Below, piece after piece: positions 53,391 to 62,325 of a stretch of DNA of 64,000 bases (the stretch's first letter is position 1; each line of letters begins with the position of its first letter). This DNA comes from Clostridia bacterium (lineage in GTDB: Bacteria; Bacillota; DSM-12270; Thermacetogeniales; Thermacetogeniaceae). Where the stretch lies: the NCBI GenBank assembly GCA_902812435.1, contig CADDZA010000001.1:1-64000 (forward strand), read 5' to 3'. The position numbers were made by a program, and so were the translations under genes. A model generated the notes under the pieces. It saw only the letters and a list, made by a program, of their open reading frames with translations. It was not told the origin of the DNA and made no database searches.

Positions 53391-55220
53391 ATGTGCGGTA
53401 TTGTCGGTTACCTGGGTAACCGGGACGCGGTTTCCGTATTGCTTAACGGTTTGAAGCGGTTGGAGTACCGCGGCTATGATTCGGCCGGAGTGGCATTTTT
53501 AAACGACGGATCTCTAAAGGTTGATAAGAAAAAGGGGAGAATTGCCGTTCTGGAGGAACATCTGAATTCCCGGACCAAGAGGACCACCATCGGCATCGGG
53601 CACACCCGCTGGGCAACCCATGGACGCCCCTCGGATCAAAATGCCCATCCCCACTACGACTGCACCCAGAAATTCGCCGTTGTTCACAATGGGATAATTG
53701 AAAATTACGCGGAACTGCGGGAGCAACTCCAGGCCCGCGGCCATCAATTTTCCTCTGAGACAGATACGGAAGTCCTGGCACACCTGATCGAGGAGGCCTA
53801 CCGGGGTGACCTCTGCGCCGCCTTGAGGGAGGCCATCAAACAGGTGCGCGGCTCCTATGCCGTGGTGGTGCTGAGCGAGTACCATCCCGACCGACTGGTG
53901 GCGGCCCGCAAGGACAGCCCCCTGGTCGTGGGACTGGGCGACGGAGAATACTTCCTGGCATCGGACATCCCGGCCATTCTGCCTTACACCAGGAACATTT
54001 ACCTGATCTCTGAGGGTGAAGTGGTAGAGCTCACCCTGGACGGCGTCCGGATCGTGAACAGCAACGGCGAGCCGGTGGCCAAGGAAGTATTTCACGTCAA
54101 CTGGGATGCGGACGCTGCCGAGCGCGGGGGGTACCCCCACTTCATGCTGAAGGAGATCTTTGAACAGCCCCGGGCCCTGCGGGATACCCTGCGGGGCAGG
54201 ATCACCCCCGGGGGAGACGATGTTGTTCTCAAGGAAATCAGCCTGTCCCCCGATGATATCCGCAACTTCACAAGGGTTACCATCGTTGCCTGCGGCACCG
54301 CCTACCATGCCGGGCTGATCGGAAAGTACGTGATTGAGAAGCTCGCCAGGGTTCCGGTAGAGGTGGATCTGGCCTCGGAATTCCGGTACAGGGACCCACT
54401 GCTCGATCCCCGCAACCTGGTGATCGTCATCAGCCAGTCGGGGGAGACTGCCGATACACTGGCAGCCTTGCGGGAAGCCCGGGCAAGAGGGTGCCGGGTG
54501 CTGGCCGTGACCAATGTTGTCGGCAGCAGCGTGGCGCGTGAGGCGGACGAGGTAATCTACACCTGGGCGGGGCCGGAGATCGCGGTGGCCTCCACCAAGG
54601 CCTACACCACCCAGGTTCTGGTGATGTACCTGCTCGGCCTGCTCTTTGCCAGGCAGCGGGGGGCAAGAACCCCTGCGGAGATCGCCGAAATCGTTGCCGC
54701 CCTCCAGAGGCTTCCCGGGCAACTGGAGCAGGTTCTGGAACAGCAGGATCTCATTAAGGACCTGGCGGATCAGTACCATACCTGTGAGGACGTCTTTTTC
54801 CTCGGCCGCGGCCTCGACTACGCCGTGGCGATGGAGGGCGCACTTAAGCTGAAGGAGATCTCCTACATCCATGCCGAGGCCTACGCAGCAGGGGAATTGA
54901 AACACGGCACCCTTGCACTCATCGTCGAAGGAGTGCCCGTCGTTGCCCTGGCCACCCAGACTGACGTGCTGGAGAAGCTGGTCAGCAACATGAAAGAGGT
55001 CAAGGCACGGGAAGGCACGGTGATCGGCGTCTGCCTGGGAGAGAAGGAACTTGTCGACGGCACTTCCGATCACGTTATCAGGCTTCCGGAAGCACCGTCA
55101 CTGGTGGCGCCAATCCTGTCGGTGGTGCCCCTGCAGCTCTTCGCCTACTACATGGCTGCTGCCCGCGGCTGCGACATCGATAAACCCCGCAACCTGGCCA
55201 AGAGCGTGACGGTGGAGTAG
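53391..55220 (+). CDS. glmS: Glutamine-fructose-6-phosphate aminotransferase
   Basis: 609 residues. N-terminal Cys2 (MCGIVGYLG), GHTRWATHGRP and HNGIIENY form the glutaminase part; two SIS domains follow with ACGTAYHAGLIGKYVIE, ISQSGETADTLAALREA, and AVASTKAYTTQV; the C-terminus ends in KPRNLAKSVTVE. It makes glucosamine-6-P, the first step to cell-wall amino sugars. AGGGAGG site. Control by the ribozyme upstream. Confidence 0.97.
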   Translation: MCGIVGYLGNRDAVSVLLNGLKRLEYRGYDSAGVAFLNDGSLKVDKKKGRIAVLEEHLNSRTKRTTIGIGHTRWATHGRPSDQNAHPHYDCTQKFAVVHNGIIENYAELREQLQARGHQFSSETDTEVLAHLIEEAYRGDLCAALREAIKQVRGSYAVVVLSEYHPDRLVAARKDSPLVVGLGDGEYFLASDIPAILPYTRNIYLISEGEVVELTLDGVRIVNSNGEPVAKEVFHVNWDADAAERGGYPHFMLKEIFEQPRALRDTLRGRITPGGDDVVLKEISLSPDDIRNFTRVTIVACGTAYHAGLIGKYVIEKLARVPVEVDLASEFRYRDPLLDPRNLVIVISQSGETADTLAALREARARGCRVLAVTNVVGSSVAREADEVIYTWAGPEIAVASTKAYTTQVLVMYLLGLLFARQRGARTPAEIAEIVAALQRLPGQLEQVLEQQDLIKDLADQYHTCEDVFFLGRGLDYAVAMEGALKLKEISYIHAEAYAAGELKHGTLALIVEGVPVVALATQTDVLEKLVSNMKEVKAREGTVIGVCLGEKELVDGTSDHVIRLPEAPSLVAPILSVVPLQLFAYYMAAARGCDIDKPRNLAKSVTVE

Positions 55221-55721
55221 AGCATGGGCTATCCCTTTTCTTGTTGTTTTACTCTTTCCAAGAGAAAAAAATATTTTTTCTATAGATGAAATAATGGTTC
55301 CGTTTTGGGAAGGGGTAAGGGATAAGGGTTAAGTGACAAGTAAATACGGTAGAAACCTTAAAAGACAAGGGTTGAGAGGGATTTTGAGTTAATCCCATCC
55401 TCAATCCTTTATTTTTTACCCTAGACAACCTTTATAACCCGTCAAATCCTTGAATAATAGGGGGTGTAGCGGATTATCCCCCCTTGATCCATGAAACTTA
55501 ATCTTGCCTTATTTACTCCCACAAAATCCCATGGATGTTTTTAGTGGGGTTTCACCCGACACATTTTTTATTTTGCAGGATTTTGGCTATATATCGATGA
55601 AGAGGTATTAACATCTATCCATCAAACAGCTTTAAACAGCATCCTTCGCTATCTTGGAATCTGTTAACAACATGATGGCAAAAGAAAGGCTGTTTTTTTA
55701 AGTTAAAATCATATTTTGCTA
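55221..55721. other. Intergenic region behind glmS
   Basis: 500 bases of A+T-rich DNA without a gene. It holds a long hairpin with T-run (listed) and, near 55256-55282, an A/T-rich inverted sequence. Beyond 55430 I see only short frames and no promoter that I would defend. Confidence 0.5.
55366..55418 (+). terminator. Terminator-like hairpin behind glmS
   Basis: AAGGGTTGAGAGGGATT pairs with AATCCCATCCTCAATCCTT (one bulge and one G-T pair), with ATTTTTT next. It lies 150 bp after glmS and probably ends that transcript. Confidence 0.7.
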
Positions 55722-56105
55722 TTAGCCCACATAAGGAAGGATGGTTTTTATAAGTTTTTTGACTAACTCTAATTCTTTCGGCGAACATTTATTGAGCAGA
55801 CTGATTATCCCTTTATCTTTATTAAAGCCACATGCCTCATAGCTGTTAGTGGCATCACGAACGTAATAAGCAGCCTCGACGGTTTTTCCAAAAATAAGGT
55901 AATCTAAAGATACATGCAAACAATTGGCGACTTTAACTAAAACGGGGAGACTCATTTGCCTCTCTCCTCGCTCCAGCTGCCCGATATAGTAGTCCGAAAG
56001 CTCGATGATTTCTGCAAACTCTTCCCGCGAAAGTCCGAGCTTTTCCCTTTCTTGGCGTATTCTCTGCCCGATAGCTTTGTTATCTATTTCCACTTTTTTC
56101 TCCAC
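55722..56105 (-). CDS. XRE-family transcription regulator
   Basis: 127 residues from GTG 56105, with GGGAG before it. The Cro/C1-type HTH is at 12-65: IGQRIRQEREKLGLSREEFAEI, then LSDYYIGQLERGERQMSLPVL and LHVSLDYLIFG. The C-terminal part ends in SPKELELVKKLIKTIL, as in small clostridial regulators of this type. It faces the Spo0E-like/GGDEF pair and shares the intergenic region, so it may control them. Confidence 0.88.
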   Translation of the reverse strand: MEKKVEIDNKAIGQRIRQEREKLGLSREEFAEIIELSDYYIGQLERGERQMSLPVLVKVANCLHVSLDYLIFGKTVEAAYYVRDATNSYEACGFNKDKGIISLLNKCSPKELELVKKLIKTILPYVG

Positions 56106-56248
56106 TTTTCGCCCACTCCCTGCCTTTAAATACTTTAGCGAACTTTAAACCGCATCTGAATTCGCAATAAGCACATAATTATTGTTTGCAGTGGGCTTAT
56201 CATTGATGTAAAATTATGCTTGTGGTTATTTTCGGGGGGGAGCAGGGA

Positions 56249-56425
56249 ATGGATAATAAAGATAAAATAGAAATCGCAAGGAATATCCTTCATAATGCGG
56301 TCAGTGTAAACATGAGCATGGAAATTCTCCTGGAAATAAGTAAAAAAATTGATAAATATGTTGTCGAATATTACCGAAATTGTAGGGACAAAAAGGATGG
56401 TTTGGATGAAGGAGAAAATGTATAA
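56249..56425 (+). CDS. Spo0E-like aspartyl-phosphate phosphatase
   Basis: 58 residues from ATG 56249, behind GGGGGGGAGCAGGG. Two helices with the Spo0E motif ISKKIDKYVVEYYRN (S-x3-D) in the second. Spo0E proteins remove phosphate from Spo0A and hold back sporulation. The first helix KIEIARNILHN fits the normal pattern. Ends inside the GGDEF gene. Confidence 0.75.
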   Translation: MDNKDKIEIARNILHNAVSVNMSMEILLEISKKIDKYVVEYYRNCRDKKDGLDEGENV

Positions 56426-57077
56426 ATATGCTCCTGTTCTTTTATTGACAGGCGGTCTTGGCTTGTGGCTTATTACCTTTTTGATAGCTAGATATGACAA
56501 CTATAAGCAGGGTCTGGCATGGATATCGTTGCTGGTGATTCAGATGGTAATATGCGCAACCTGCGGCATCTTAATCAAAGAATTGCACCAGCAGGTACAT
56601 ACGGATACCCTGACCGGTCTGCGCAACAGGAGATATTTTTGCGAAAAACTGCCGGAGCTGACATCTAAAGCCCCGATTTCATTAATATTAATGGATATTG
56701 ATAATTTCAAAAGCGTCAACGATACATACGGGCATATGGCAGGAGATCAGGTATTACAGCAATTTGCCGGTATTCTGCAAAGCAATACAAGAAAAAACGA
56801 TATAATTGCCCGCTTGGGTGGGGAAGAATTTGCCGTAATTCTTCCCCAGACTGATGTCAAAGAGGCTTTTAAAATTGCCAACAGGATTAGAACTGCGGTG
56901 GAAAATCACCTTTTTTCTTATGAAAATATCACCTGTAAAATCACCGTGAGCGTAGGTATAGCTTCGGTTAAAGAGTGTACGAATATCAGTATAGATCAAT
57001 TCCTTAAAATTACCGATGAAGCTCTTTATAAGGCAAAAGAGAAAAAGAATTTCATCGTCACGGTAGCGGAAGGTTAA
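56406..57077 (+). CDS. GGDEF domain diguanylate cyclase, membrane-bound
   Basis: 223 residues from ATG 56406 (ATG 56418 is possible). Two membrane helices, LLLTGGLGLWLITFLIA and ISLLVIQMVICATCGIL. The GGDEF domain: DTLTGLRNRRYF, ILMDIDNFKSVNDTYGHMAGD, ARLGGEEFAVILPQ (GGEEF active site) and VSVGIAS. It should make c-di-GMP. No inhibitory RxxD site is seen before the active site. Overlaps the Spo0E-like gene by 20 bp. Confidence 0.93.
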   Translation: MKEKMYKYAPVLLLTGGLGLWLITFLIARYDNYKQGLAWISLLVIQMVICATCGILIKELHQQVHTDTLTGLRNRRYFCEKLPELTSKAPISLILMDIDNFKSVNDTYGHMAGDQVLQQFAGILQSNTRKNDIIARLGGEEFAVILPQTDVKEAFKIANRIRTAVENHLFSYENITCKITVSVGIASVKECTNISIDQFLKITDEALYKAKEKKNFIVTVAEG

Positions 57078-57220
57078 AGCGAAAGAGCTACTCCGGAAAG
57101 CTTCAGGTCAGTAGAGTGAGCAGGACGGTGACCAATCCGGTGGAGCAGGGGCTGCTTAAGCGCCAACCAGCCGGTTTTTGCTGATCTCATGGAAGGGAAA
57201 ACGATAAGAGAATATCATAA

Positions 57221-57940
57221 TTATTCTTTGCCGGTCAGCAACAACCTGGCGAAGTCCTCCGGCAGACCTTCAGCCAGGATCGCCTCTGCGACGGTATCCG
57301 AATCATAAGGGACTTTCGGGAACTCCACTCTGATTTTACTGGCAATGGTTAAAATGCAGTAAATTGCGTTGGGATCCCCGTGCTTCGGCCTTCCGACGCT
57401 GCCGGCATTGATCAGGTGATGCCCCTTGAAGAGGCGGTGGAAGGGCTTATGGGTGTGGCCCACCACCAAAATATCCGCACGGCTCGAGTTAAAGATCTCG
57501 TGCAGGAGAGCTTCCGGTGCGTCCTCAAACAGATACTCATTTAAAGCCCGGGGGCTGCCGTGTACCATTTGGATCTTTTTATTGCCGATTTCGGTCCAGA
57601 GCTCTTTCGGCAAGCCGCGCAGAAAGGCCTTGTTGTCTTCACTGGTATGCGCTTTCGTCCAGGCGAGGGATTGCTCTCCGGCCCGGCGTGCCTCTTCGTT
57701 TGGAAAATCGCAGCCGCAAGCCAAACGGTCGAATCCCACCCCGTCGTCGTAGTTTCCCATTAAGGTCGGAATCCTTTCCTTGCGGATGATCTCGATAACC
57801 TCGTTGGGAAAAGGGGCGTAACCCACCAGGTCTCCAAGGCAGAAGATCTTGTCGATCCCTTGTCTCTTGATATCGTCAAGAACTGCCCGGAGGGCCAGGT
57901 GGTTCCCGTGAATGTCAGCGATGAAGGCCAGTCTTTTCAT
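57221..57940 (-). CDS. Calcineurin-like metallophosphoesterase
   Basis: 239 residues. Motifs in order: FIADIHGNHLALRAVLDD, CLGDLVGYAPFPNEVI, LMGNYDDGV, MVHGSPRALNEYLFED, VVGHTHKPFH and INAGSVGRPKHGDPNA. This is the D-x-H ... G-D ... G-N-x-D ... G-H-x-H metal site of the YfcE/ DUF-type small phosphodiesterases. The natural substrate is not known. On the minus strand, alone. A GC hairpin (CCGGGCTTT/AAAGCCCGG) stands at 57960-57985 in front of it. Confidence 0.92.
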   Translation of the reverse strand: MKRLAFIADIHGNHLALRAVLDDIKRQGIDKIFCLGDLVGYAPFPNEVIEIIRKERIPTLMGNYDDGVGFDRLACGCDFPNEEARRAGEQSLAWTKAHTSEDNKAFLRGLPKELWTEIGNKKIQMVHGSPRALNEYLFEDAPEALLHEIFNSSRADILVVGHTHKPFHRLFKGHHLINAGSVGRPKHGDPNAIYCILTIASKIRVEFPKVPYDSDTVAEAILAEGLPEDFARLLLTGKE

Positions 57941-58215
57941 AATAATCTTCCTTCCTGATGCCGGGCTTTTATTCCGAAAGCCCGGTTTGACCTTTTATGC
58001 AAGGATTTTCGCCGCCCTCAGCCCCTATTTTATATTCTTCGCCAATGCAACGCAATAAACTCTTTGTGTTGGAAACCCGTTCCCAAACCTCCGGGGTCAG
58101 ATCGTTGACAGCCTGGCCGGTCTGCTCCGGCGTATTTGCCCGCCACTAAAGGAATATGTCAACACCCCGTGCATTTACTATTTATAGCCATTCTTTTAAA
58201 ACGGGGGTAGGATAG

Positions 58216-59922
58216 ATGAGGTGGTTTTTGCGGGTTGTCAAAAACGCTCTGCTGCTTCTGGTCCTGCCGCTGTTCTGGTGGGGCCCTGTGGTTCATCCAC
58301 ATATTAACAGGTTGGCTTTGAGAAAGGCAGAGAAGGAACTGGAGGCAGGGGACCGGACAATCAATGAGGATATGGTCAGGCGTTTGAAAAAGAATGAGGA
58401 AGCCTTTTTCTTCGGCGGGAACAGCGCCGACGCTGTTTCCGCCTACCATGTGTTGAGCAACATCTCGATTTACGATTACGCTCATAACGCAATTCCAGAC
58501 GAGGTTAACGGTATACCCCATTTCGGTTACACCCTGATCGACGAATGGTGGCGGGCATACCAGTGGGCAATGCCCGGTATCCGGTACACGGATCACGATT
58601 TCGCCGTTGCCTGCGGCTGGCTTGCCCACCAGCTTGCCGACTGGTACCCGCACTACGCTGCTGTGGATTGTAAGGGCAATTTGGTTGATAACGGTTATGC
58701 CGGGGCTGATAACAGGAAGATCTTTTCGGGTTTTTCGAACTCACACCGTGTTTTTGGGGCCGACTACTACCCCGAAATCCTTGCCAGTTACGTAGTGGCC
58801 GACCATGCCCTGATTGAGTTCTTTTTCGATTTACTGGTGATGCAGGGCGACAGGGGGTTCTTTGACCGGAATAGAGTCGAACTCTTCGAGACACGAAGCG
58901 TTGGCGGCAAGCTTCGGAACCTCCTCACCGCGGCTTCGGAGAGATACTACGGACATGCGGTGCGCATTCCTCCCGAACACATTCCCCAACTTGCGGATAC
59001 CTTCAACTCTGTAATCAGAGGTATTCAGTTCTTCATTGAGCTGGCCGTTTTCCTCAGACCGTCTCTTGTTTACGCTCTCAAAAACACCATTGATCCCGCC
59101 ATCACCGGTGGCCCTGACTATATTCAACTCTCGATTGACAGGGTGGTGGACGGCCTGTTCAGGAAGTCCTATGGGGAGATCTCGCAGCTGTCCCGTGAAA
59201 GGGTGGTGTTGTACCACACTTTGGAAAGCAGGAGCGGGTTGGCTGTAGTTAAAAGACCGGGTAACATCTTTTTTCCGGTGGTCAGGCAGTTGGGCACGAT
59301 CATTAACTTGAATCAGGCCATACCTGTGCTCAGGGGTTTTGAACACCTGTCAGTACCCATCAGGGTAGGATTTATTAAGATTAGGATTGACCTCCCGGGG
59401 CAACTGGCGAAATTGCTGATTTCATTCATCAAAGACAAAGGTGTGGACAACCTGTTCAAAAGAAATCACGATACCAACGCCCTTATGAGTTTCCTGGAGG
59501 AATTGCTGGTGGACGACGGCGCGGATTTATCGGTTCCCCTCCGCAATTTCAAGGCCAGCCTTAAACCCGTGGCCGAACTTGACGGCGATGAGCACCTGAC
59601 GGAAGCTGAACTTCTCAAGCAAATGATTGAAAGGCGGCAGATCGGGGTGCGGCTTGTCCCGGCCACGTCTCCGGAGCAGCCGGACTACTGTAAATTGCTG
59701 AACTCAAGGCGCCTGCTGTTCCGGGTTGACGGCTACGAGGTCAAGGAATACCCCGCTGTTTTCAAATTGAGAGAAAAATGGAACGGAAACGTTCTGGAAT
59801 TGACCTGCTCCCTTCTCAAGGAACTGAAAGCAGGCGTGCATCACTTATTTGTAGATATCTGGGACAATAGCAATATTCATTCCCGCTACCTGGATCTGGA
59901 GGTCTCTCTGGTTGACCGGTAA
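58216..59922 (+). CDS. Zinc-dependent phospholipase C-like membrane protein
   Basis: 568 residues. N-terminal anchor LLLLVLPLFWWGPVVHPHINRLALRKA; HPHIN and the following FFFGGNSADAV fit the start of the zinc-dependent phospholipase C family, with DHDFAVACGWLAHQLADWYPHY and VADHALIEFFFDLL giving further His and Asp ligands. The second half (from ~230) is of unknown fold. It is larger than usual phospholipase C (about 250-300). The function is inferred from the metal-site pattern. Alone on the plus strand. Confidence 0.75.
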   Translation: MRWFLRVVKNALLLLVLPLFWWGPVVHPHINRLALRKAEKELEAGDRTINEDMVRRLKKNEEAFFFGGNSADAVSAYHVLSNISIYDYAHNAIPDEVNGIPHFGYTLIDEWWRAYQWAMPGIRYTDHDFAVACGWLAHQLADWYPHYAAVDCKGNLVDNGYAGADNRKIFSGFSNSHRVFGADYYPEILASYVVADHALIEFFFDLLVMQGDRGFFDRNRVELFETRSVGGKLRNLLTAASERYYGHAVRIPPEHIPQLADTFNSVIRGIQFFIELAVFLRPSLVYALKNTIDPAITGGPDYIQLSIDRVVDGLFRKSYGEISQLSRERVVLYHTLESRSGLAVVKRPGNIFFPVVRQLGTIINLNQAIPVLRGFEHLSVPIRVGFIKIRIDLPGQLAKLLISFIKDKGVDNLFKRNHDTNALMSFLEELLVDDGADLSVPLRNFKASLKPVAELDGDEHLTEAELLKQMIERRQIGVRLVPATSPEQPDYCKLLNSRRLLFRVDGYEVKEYPAVFKLREKWNGNVLELTCSLLKELKAGVHHLFVDIWDNSNIHSRYLDLEVSLVDR

Positions 59923-60019
59923 TGGGCCAATGCCTCCGCCCAGCTTTTGCCAAGTTTCTGGAAAAACGGTTAAAGAATCGTGACACCTATTGAGGTGCCT
60001 TTCCTAAGGTAAAAAGTCC

Positions 60020-60068
60020 TTGCAATATAATGCAAAGAATGCAATAATAATAGCAATAATGCATTACG
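60020..60068 (+). promoter_or_regulatory. TGCAAT-rich operator-like cluster
   Basis: Four or five copies of TGCAA/TGCAT within 49 bases: a palindrome TTGCAATATAATGCAA at 60020-60035, then ATGCAATAATAATAGCAATAATGCAT to 60064. The distances are close to one helical turn. It ends about 25 bp before the HTH gene at 60093, which may bind it. Confidence 0.55.
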
Positions 60069-60092
60069 CTACCAGGGCGTGACGATGCATCA

Positions 60093-60494
60093 ATGCAAAG
60101 TTACATTACTGAAAAAATACAACTGTTACAATCTGAGCTATTACGGGCTCTTGACCGGAATGATTATCTGGCTGCTTTGAAAATAAGGGCGGCCCAAAAA
60201 GAGCTGGAAGAGTTGTTGGATGAAATTGAGAAACAGGAAAATGCAATGCACGATGCAATACGAGATGCGAAGAACTACTATACCAGCCGGGAAGCGGCCA
60301 GAATCCTGGGACTCGACCCCAGCAATGTAACGCGCAAAGCTACGGTCTTCCATGCCAGGAAGATCGGCGGCAAATGGTATTTCCCCAAAGATGTGATTGA
60401 CGAAGAGAGCAACAAAACGGGCAGGAGAGCGAAGCCTGGAAGAAAGCCGAAAAACGTACACCAGTCACCCGTCAAAGGGGGTGATTACAGGTGA
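60093..60494 (+). CDS. Excisionase-like helix-turn-helix protein with coiled coil
   Basis: 133 residues. A long N-terminal helix (IQLLQSELLRALDRND, AQKELEELLDEIEKQ) followed by an HTH of the excisionase/MerR-type: YYTSREAARILGLDPSNVTR, then HARKIGGKWYFPKDVIDE. The C-terminus is basic (RRAKPGRKPKN). So it is probably a DNA-binding dimer. It has a TGCAAT-rich leader and overlaps the FtsL-like gene by 4 bp. The partner suggests a link to cell division or sporulation. Not a named gene. Confidence 0.75.
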   Translation: MQSYITEKIQLLQSELLRALDRNDYLAALKIRAAQKELEELLDEIEKQENAMHDAIRDAKNYYTSREAARILGLDPSNVTRKATVFHARKIGGKWYFPKDVIDEESNKTGRRAKPGRKPKNVHQSPVKGGDYR

Positions 60495-60850
60495 GCTCTG
60501 CTGAACAGCTGGCGGAAAAATACGTCGGTTTCCCTGTCGCCCCGCCAAAGCCGGTTATAAAAGTAGAAAGGCGTGTGCTGGCCAGGTATGCCATTGCGAT
60601 TGCGCTGGTTCTGGCATTGACGGGAATGTTCTATACATATGAAAAGACCAGGGCGGTTGTCCTGGGTTATCAGGTCAGCAGCGCCCGTCGGTCCGTTCTC
60701 GAACTGCAGAGGAACAACAAGCTCCTGGAGTATAAGATAGCTGAACTCCAGTCCCCCGGCAGGGTTGAAAGGATCGCCAGGTCAAAACTAGGCATGACAG
60801 AGCCGGAAACCGTTTTGCCTGAAAACGAGATTTTCAATAAAGGGAAGTAA
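60491..60850 (+). CDS. FtsL/DivIC-like cell-division protein
   Basis: 119 residues from GTG 60491. Cytoplasmic part of ~35 residues, one membrane helix (YAIAIALVLALTGMFYTY), then a coiled coil (VLELQRNNKLLEYKIAELQS) ending in PGRVERIARSKLGM, the signature of FtsL and DivIC. It overlaps the HTH gene by 4 bp (ATGA-type). As FtsL is unstable and variable, this could be an additional copy; it is outside the dcw cluster here. Confidence 0.8.
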   Translation: MSSAEQLAEKYVGFPVAPPKPVIKVERRVLARYAIAIALVLALTGMFYTYEKTRAVVLGYQVSSARRSVLELQRNNKLLEYKIAELQSPGRVERIARSKLGMTEPETVLPENEIFNKGK

Positions 60851-60856
60851 AGGAGC

Positions 60857-61414
60857 TCACTCGGTGTAGCCGATCCCATCTTCCAGGGCCTTGAGCATGA
60901 TCTTTTTGTTTTCCTCCGTTATCCCTCCGTTTAAAGTCCAACCTGCTGCCGGGTAATGCGGCCTGGACTGCAGGTTCTTTTTATGCCTTTCGGCAAAGTT
61001 CTGTATCGAGCTGATGACGACGGCCGGGTTTCCGGCCGCCACCACGTTATCCGGGATGTCCCTGGTGACGACGCTACCTGCTCCGATAACCACGTTATCT
61101 CCAATTGTGACGCCGGGAAGAACAACACTTCCGGCTCCTATGAAAGTTCTTTTTCCGATGGAAACGCGCCCTACCTTGTAGTATCCCGTGTAGTTCCAGG
61201 TGCTGGCGTCATGTGCCAGGATGACGCACTTAGTGGTGATGAAACTATCATCCCCGATGGAGATCAGCCAGGGATAGGACGGGTCTATCAGAGCATCGTT
61301 GTCGATGAAAACATTCTTCCCCAACTGCAGTCCCCGTTTGACGAGAATCTCGATTTCAACGCGCCCCAGACTGCGGTAGACGATGTGACGTACCATTCTC
61401 TTTAAGAAGTTCAT
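60857..61414 (-). CDS. Hexapeptide-repeat acyltransferase
   Basis: 185 residues from ATG 61414, six bases after AGGTGA. Left-handed beta-helix: GLQLGKNVFIDNDALIDPSY, WLISIGDDSFITTKCVILAHD, RVSIGKRTFIGAGSVVLPGV, TIGDNVVIGAGSVVTRDIP, then DNVVAAGNPAVVI. The His in ILAHD is the catalytic residue of the maltose/galactoside O-acetyltransferase group. C-terminal helix unlike standard types. Acceptor sugar not known. Confidence 0.88.
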   Translation of the reverse strand: MNFLKRMVRHIVYRSLGRVEIEILVKRGLQLGKNVFIDNDALIDPSYPWLISIGDDSFITTKCVILAHDASTWNYTGYYKVGRVSIGKRTFIGAGSVVLPGVTIGDNVVIGAGSVVTRDIPDNVVAAGNPAVVISSIQNFAERHKKNLQSRPHYPAAGWTLNGGITEENKKIMLKALEDGIGYTE

Positions 61415-61590
61415 TAACTTCACCTCTCCCCGGTGTTTTCTACGCTACCGGCAGCAACTCCTGTTTTTCGCCATCTTTTCCTCGAAGGTTGGAACCATTT
61501 TATACCCGCTGGAGGAGGAATACAGAATCATCTGGTAGAAGGATAAGTTAATATGGGAAGGTCTCTTTTTTGAAGGGTTTCTCGTATGAT

Positions 61591-61624
61591 AAAAAAGCCC
61601 ATCAGCTTTAATTGCCGTGGGCTT
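61591..61624 (-). terminator. Rho-independent terminator of the 44-codon gene
   Basis: On the minus strand AAGCCCA, loop with CGGCAATTAAAGCTGA, TGGGCTT and a run of T (TTTTTTATC). It lies 23 bp after the small minus-strand gene. Confidence 0.75.
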
Positions 61625-61646
61625 GCGCCATTGGTTCTCATATTTC

Positions 61647-61781
61647 TTACCGGTCAACTTCCGGTAGCCGCAGGTAGTCCTGGGATGCTTCTTCCACTGC
61701 TTCCTTGTCGGCAATATCGAATTCTACCGTTTCAAATTTCGAACTTTTAAGGGCGACTTCGAATGCGCCTTCCCTGAACAA
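61647..61781 (-). CDS. Small acidic protein, 44 residues
   Basis: From TTG 61781 to TAA 61647. AGGAGGTGATCC, a near-complete anti-16S match, is at the ideal distance, and a terminator follows, so a real gene is likely. It reads FREGAFEVALKSSKFETVEF, then DIADKEAVEEASQDYLRL. No membrane segment. No family known to me. Confidence 0.65.
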   Translation of the reverse strand: MFREGAFEVALKSSKFETVEFDIADKEAVEEASQDYLRLPEVDR

Positions 61782-61901
61782 AGGGATCACCTCCTGCTAT
61801 TAGTTTGGAGCATTTTGAGAATCATAGCCTGGATAATTATGGAGTCATCCCTTGCCGAAATTTTGTTCACGCACATTGAATAGTGTTGGAGGGACTTGTA
61901 A

Positions 61902-62228
61902 ATGCGGACAATGCTGCTGAAATTCATTGTTAATATGGTGGGGTTTTATGCCGCCGCTCTCTTTTTCCCAGCAATAAAGTTCGACACTCCGGCAACCGTT
62001 CTCTGGGCCGGGGTTGTGCTCGGCGTCGTCAACCTGTTGATTCGGCCGCTGATCATGGTGCTGACCCTACCCCTCAATATCCTGACCTTCGGCCTCTTTA
62101 CTTTGGTGATCAACACCTGGATGGTGATGTTGACCGGAGCCCTGCTCAAAGGTCTGCATATCCCCGGGTTCTGGCCGGCCTTTATCATATCGATTTTCAT
62201 ATCAATTCTGAATATACTTTTTTTCTAA
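61902..62228 (+). CDS. Phage-holin-family (PF04020) membrane protein
   Basis: 108 residues with four membrane helices: FIVNMVGFYAAALFFPAI, TVLWAGVVLGVVNLLIRPLI, LPLNILTFGLFTLVINTWM and FWPAFIISIFISILNILFF. LxxRPLIMxLTLPLNxLTFGLFTLVIN is the family signature. These short proteins are common in Firmicute genomes; in spite of the name a lysis role is not shown. Good GGAGGG site. Confidence 0.9.
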   Translation: MRTMLLKFIVNMVGFYAAALFFPAIKFDTPATVLWAGVVLGVVNLLIRPLIMVLTLPLNILTFGLFTLVINTWMVMLTGALLKGLHIPGFWPAFIISIFISILNILFF

Positions 62229-62325
62229 ATAAGCACAGGGGCGGATGGAAGTTTTTGCGTCCCGGGATGTTATGGTATATTGGTCTCAATAACAATGATC
62301 TTGTTCAACTTGTAGGGGGAACACT

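Noticed and set aside
53514-55073. 519-codon open frame antisense to glmS
   Set aside because: Follows the G+C-rich codon pattern of glmS on the other strand; no family resemblance and no start signal.
55480-55720. Riboswitch or small RNA behind glmS
   Set aside because: No conserved motif or stable structure seen apart from the hairpin at 55366.
61902-62228. Prophage lysis module suggested by the holin-like gene
   Set aside because: No other phage gene nearby; this family is common outside phages.
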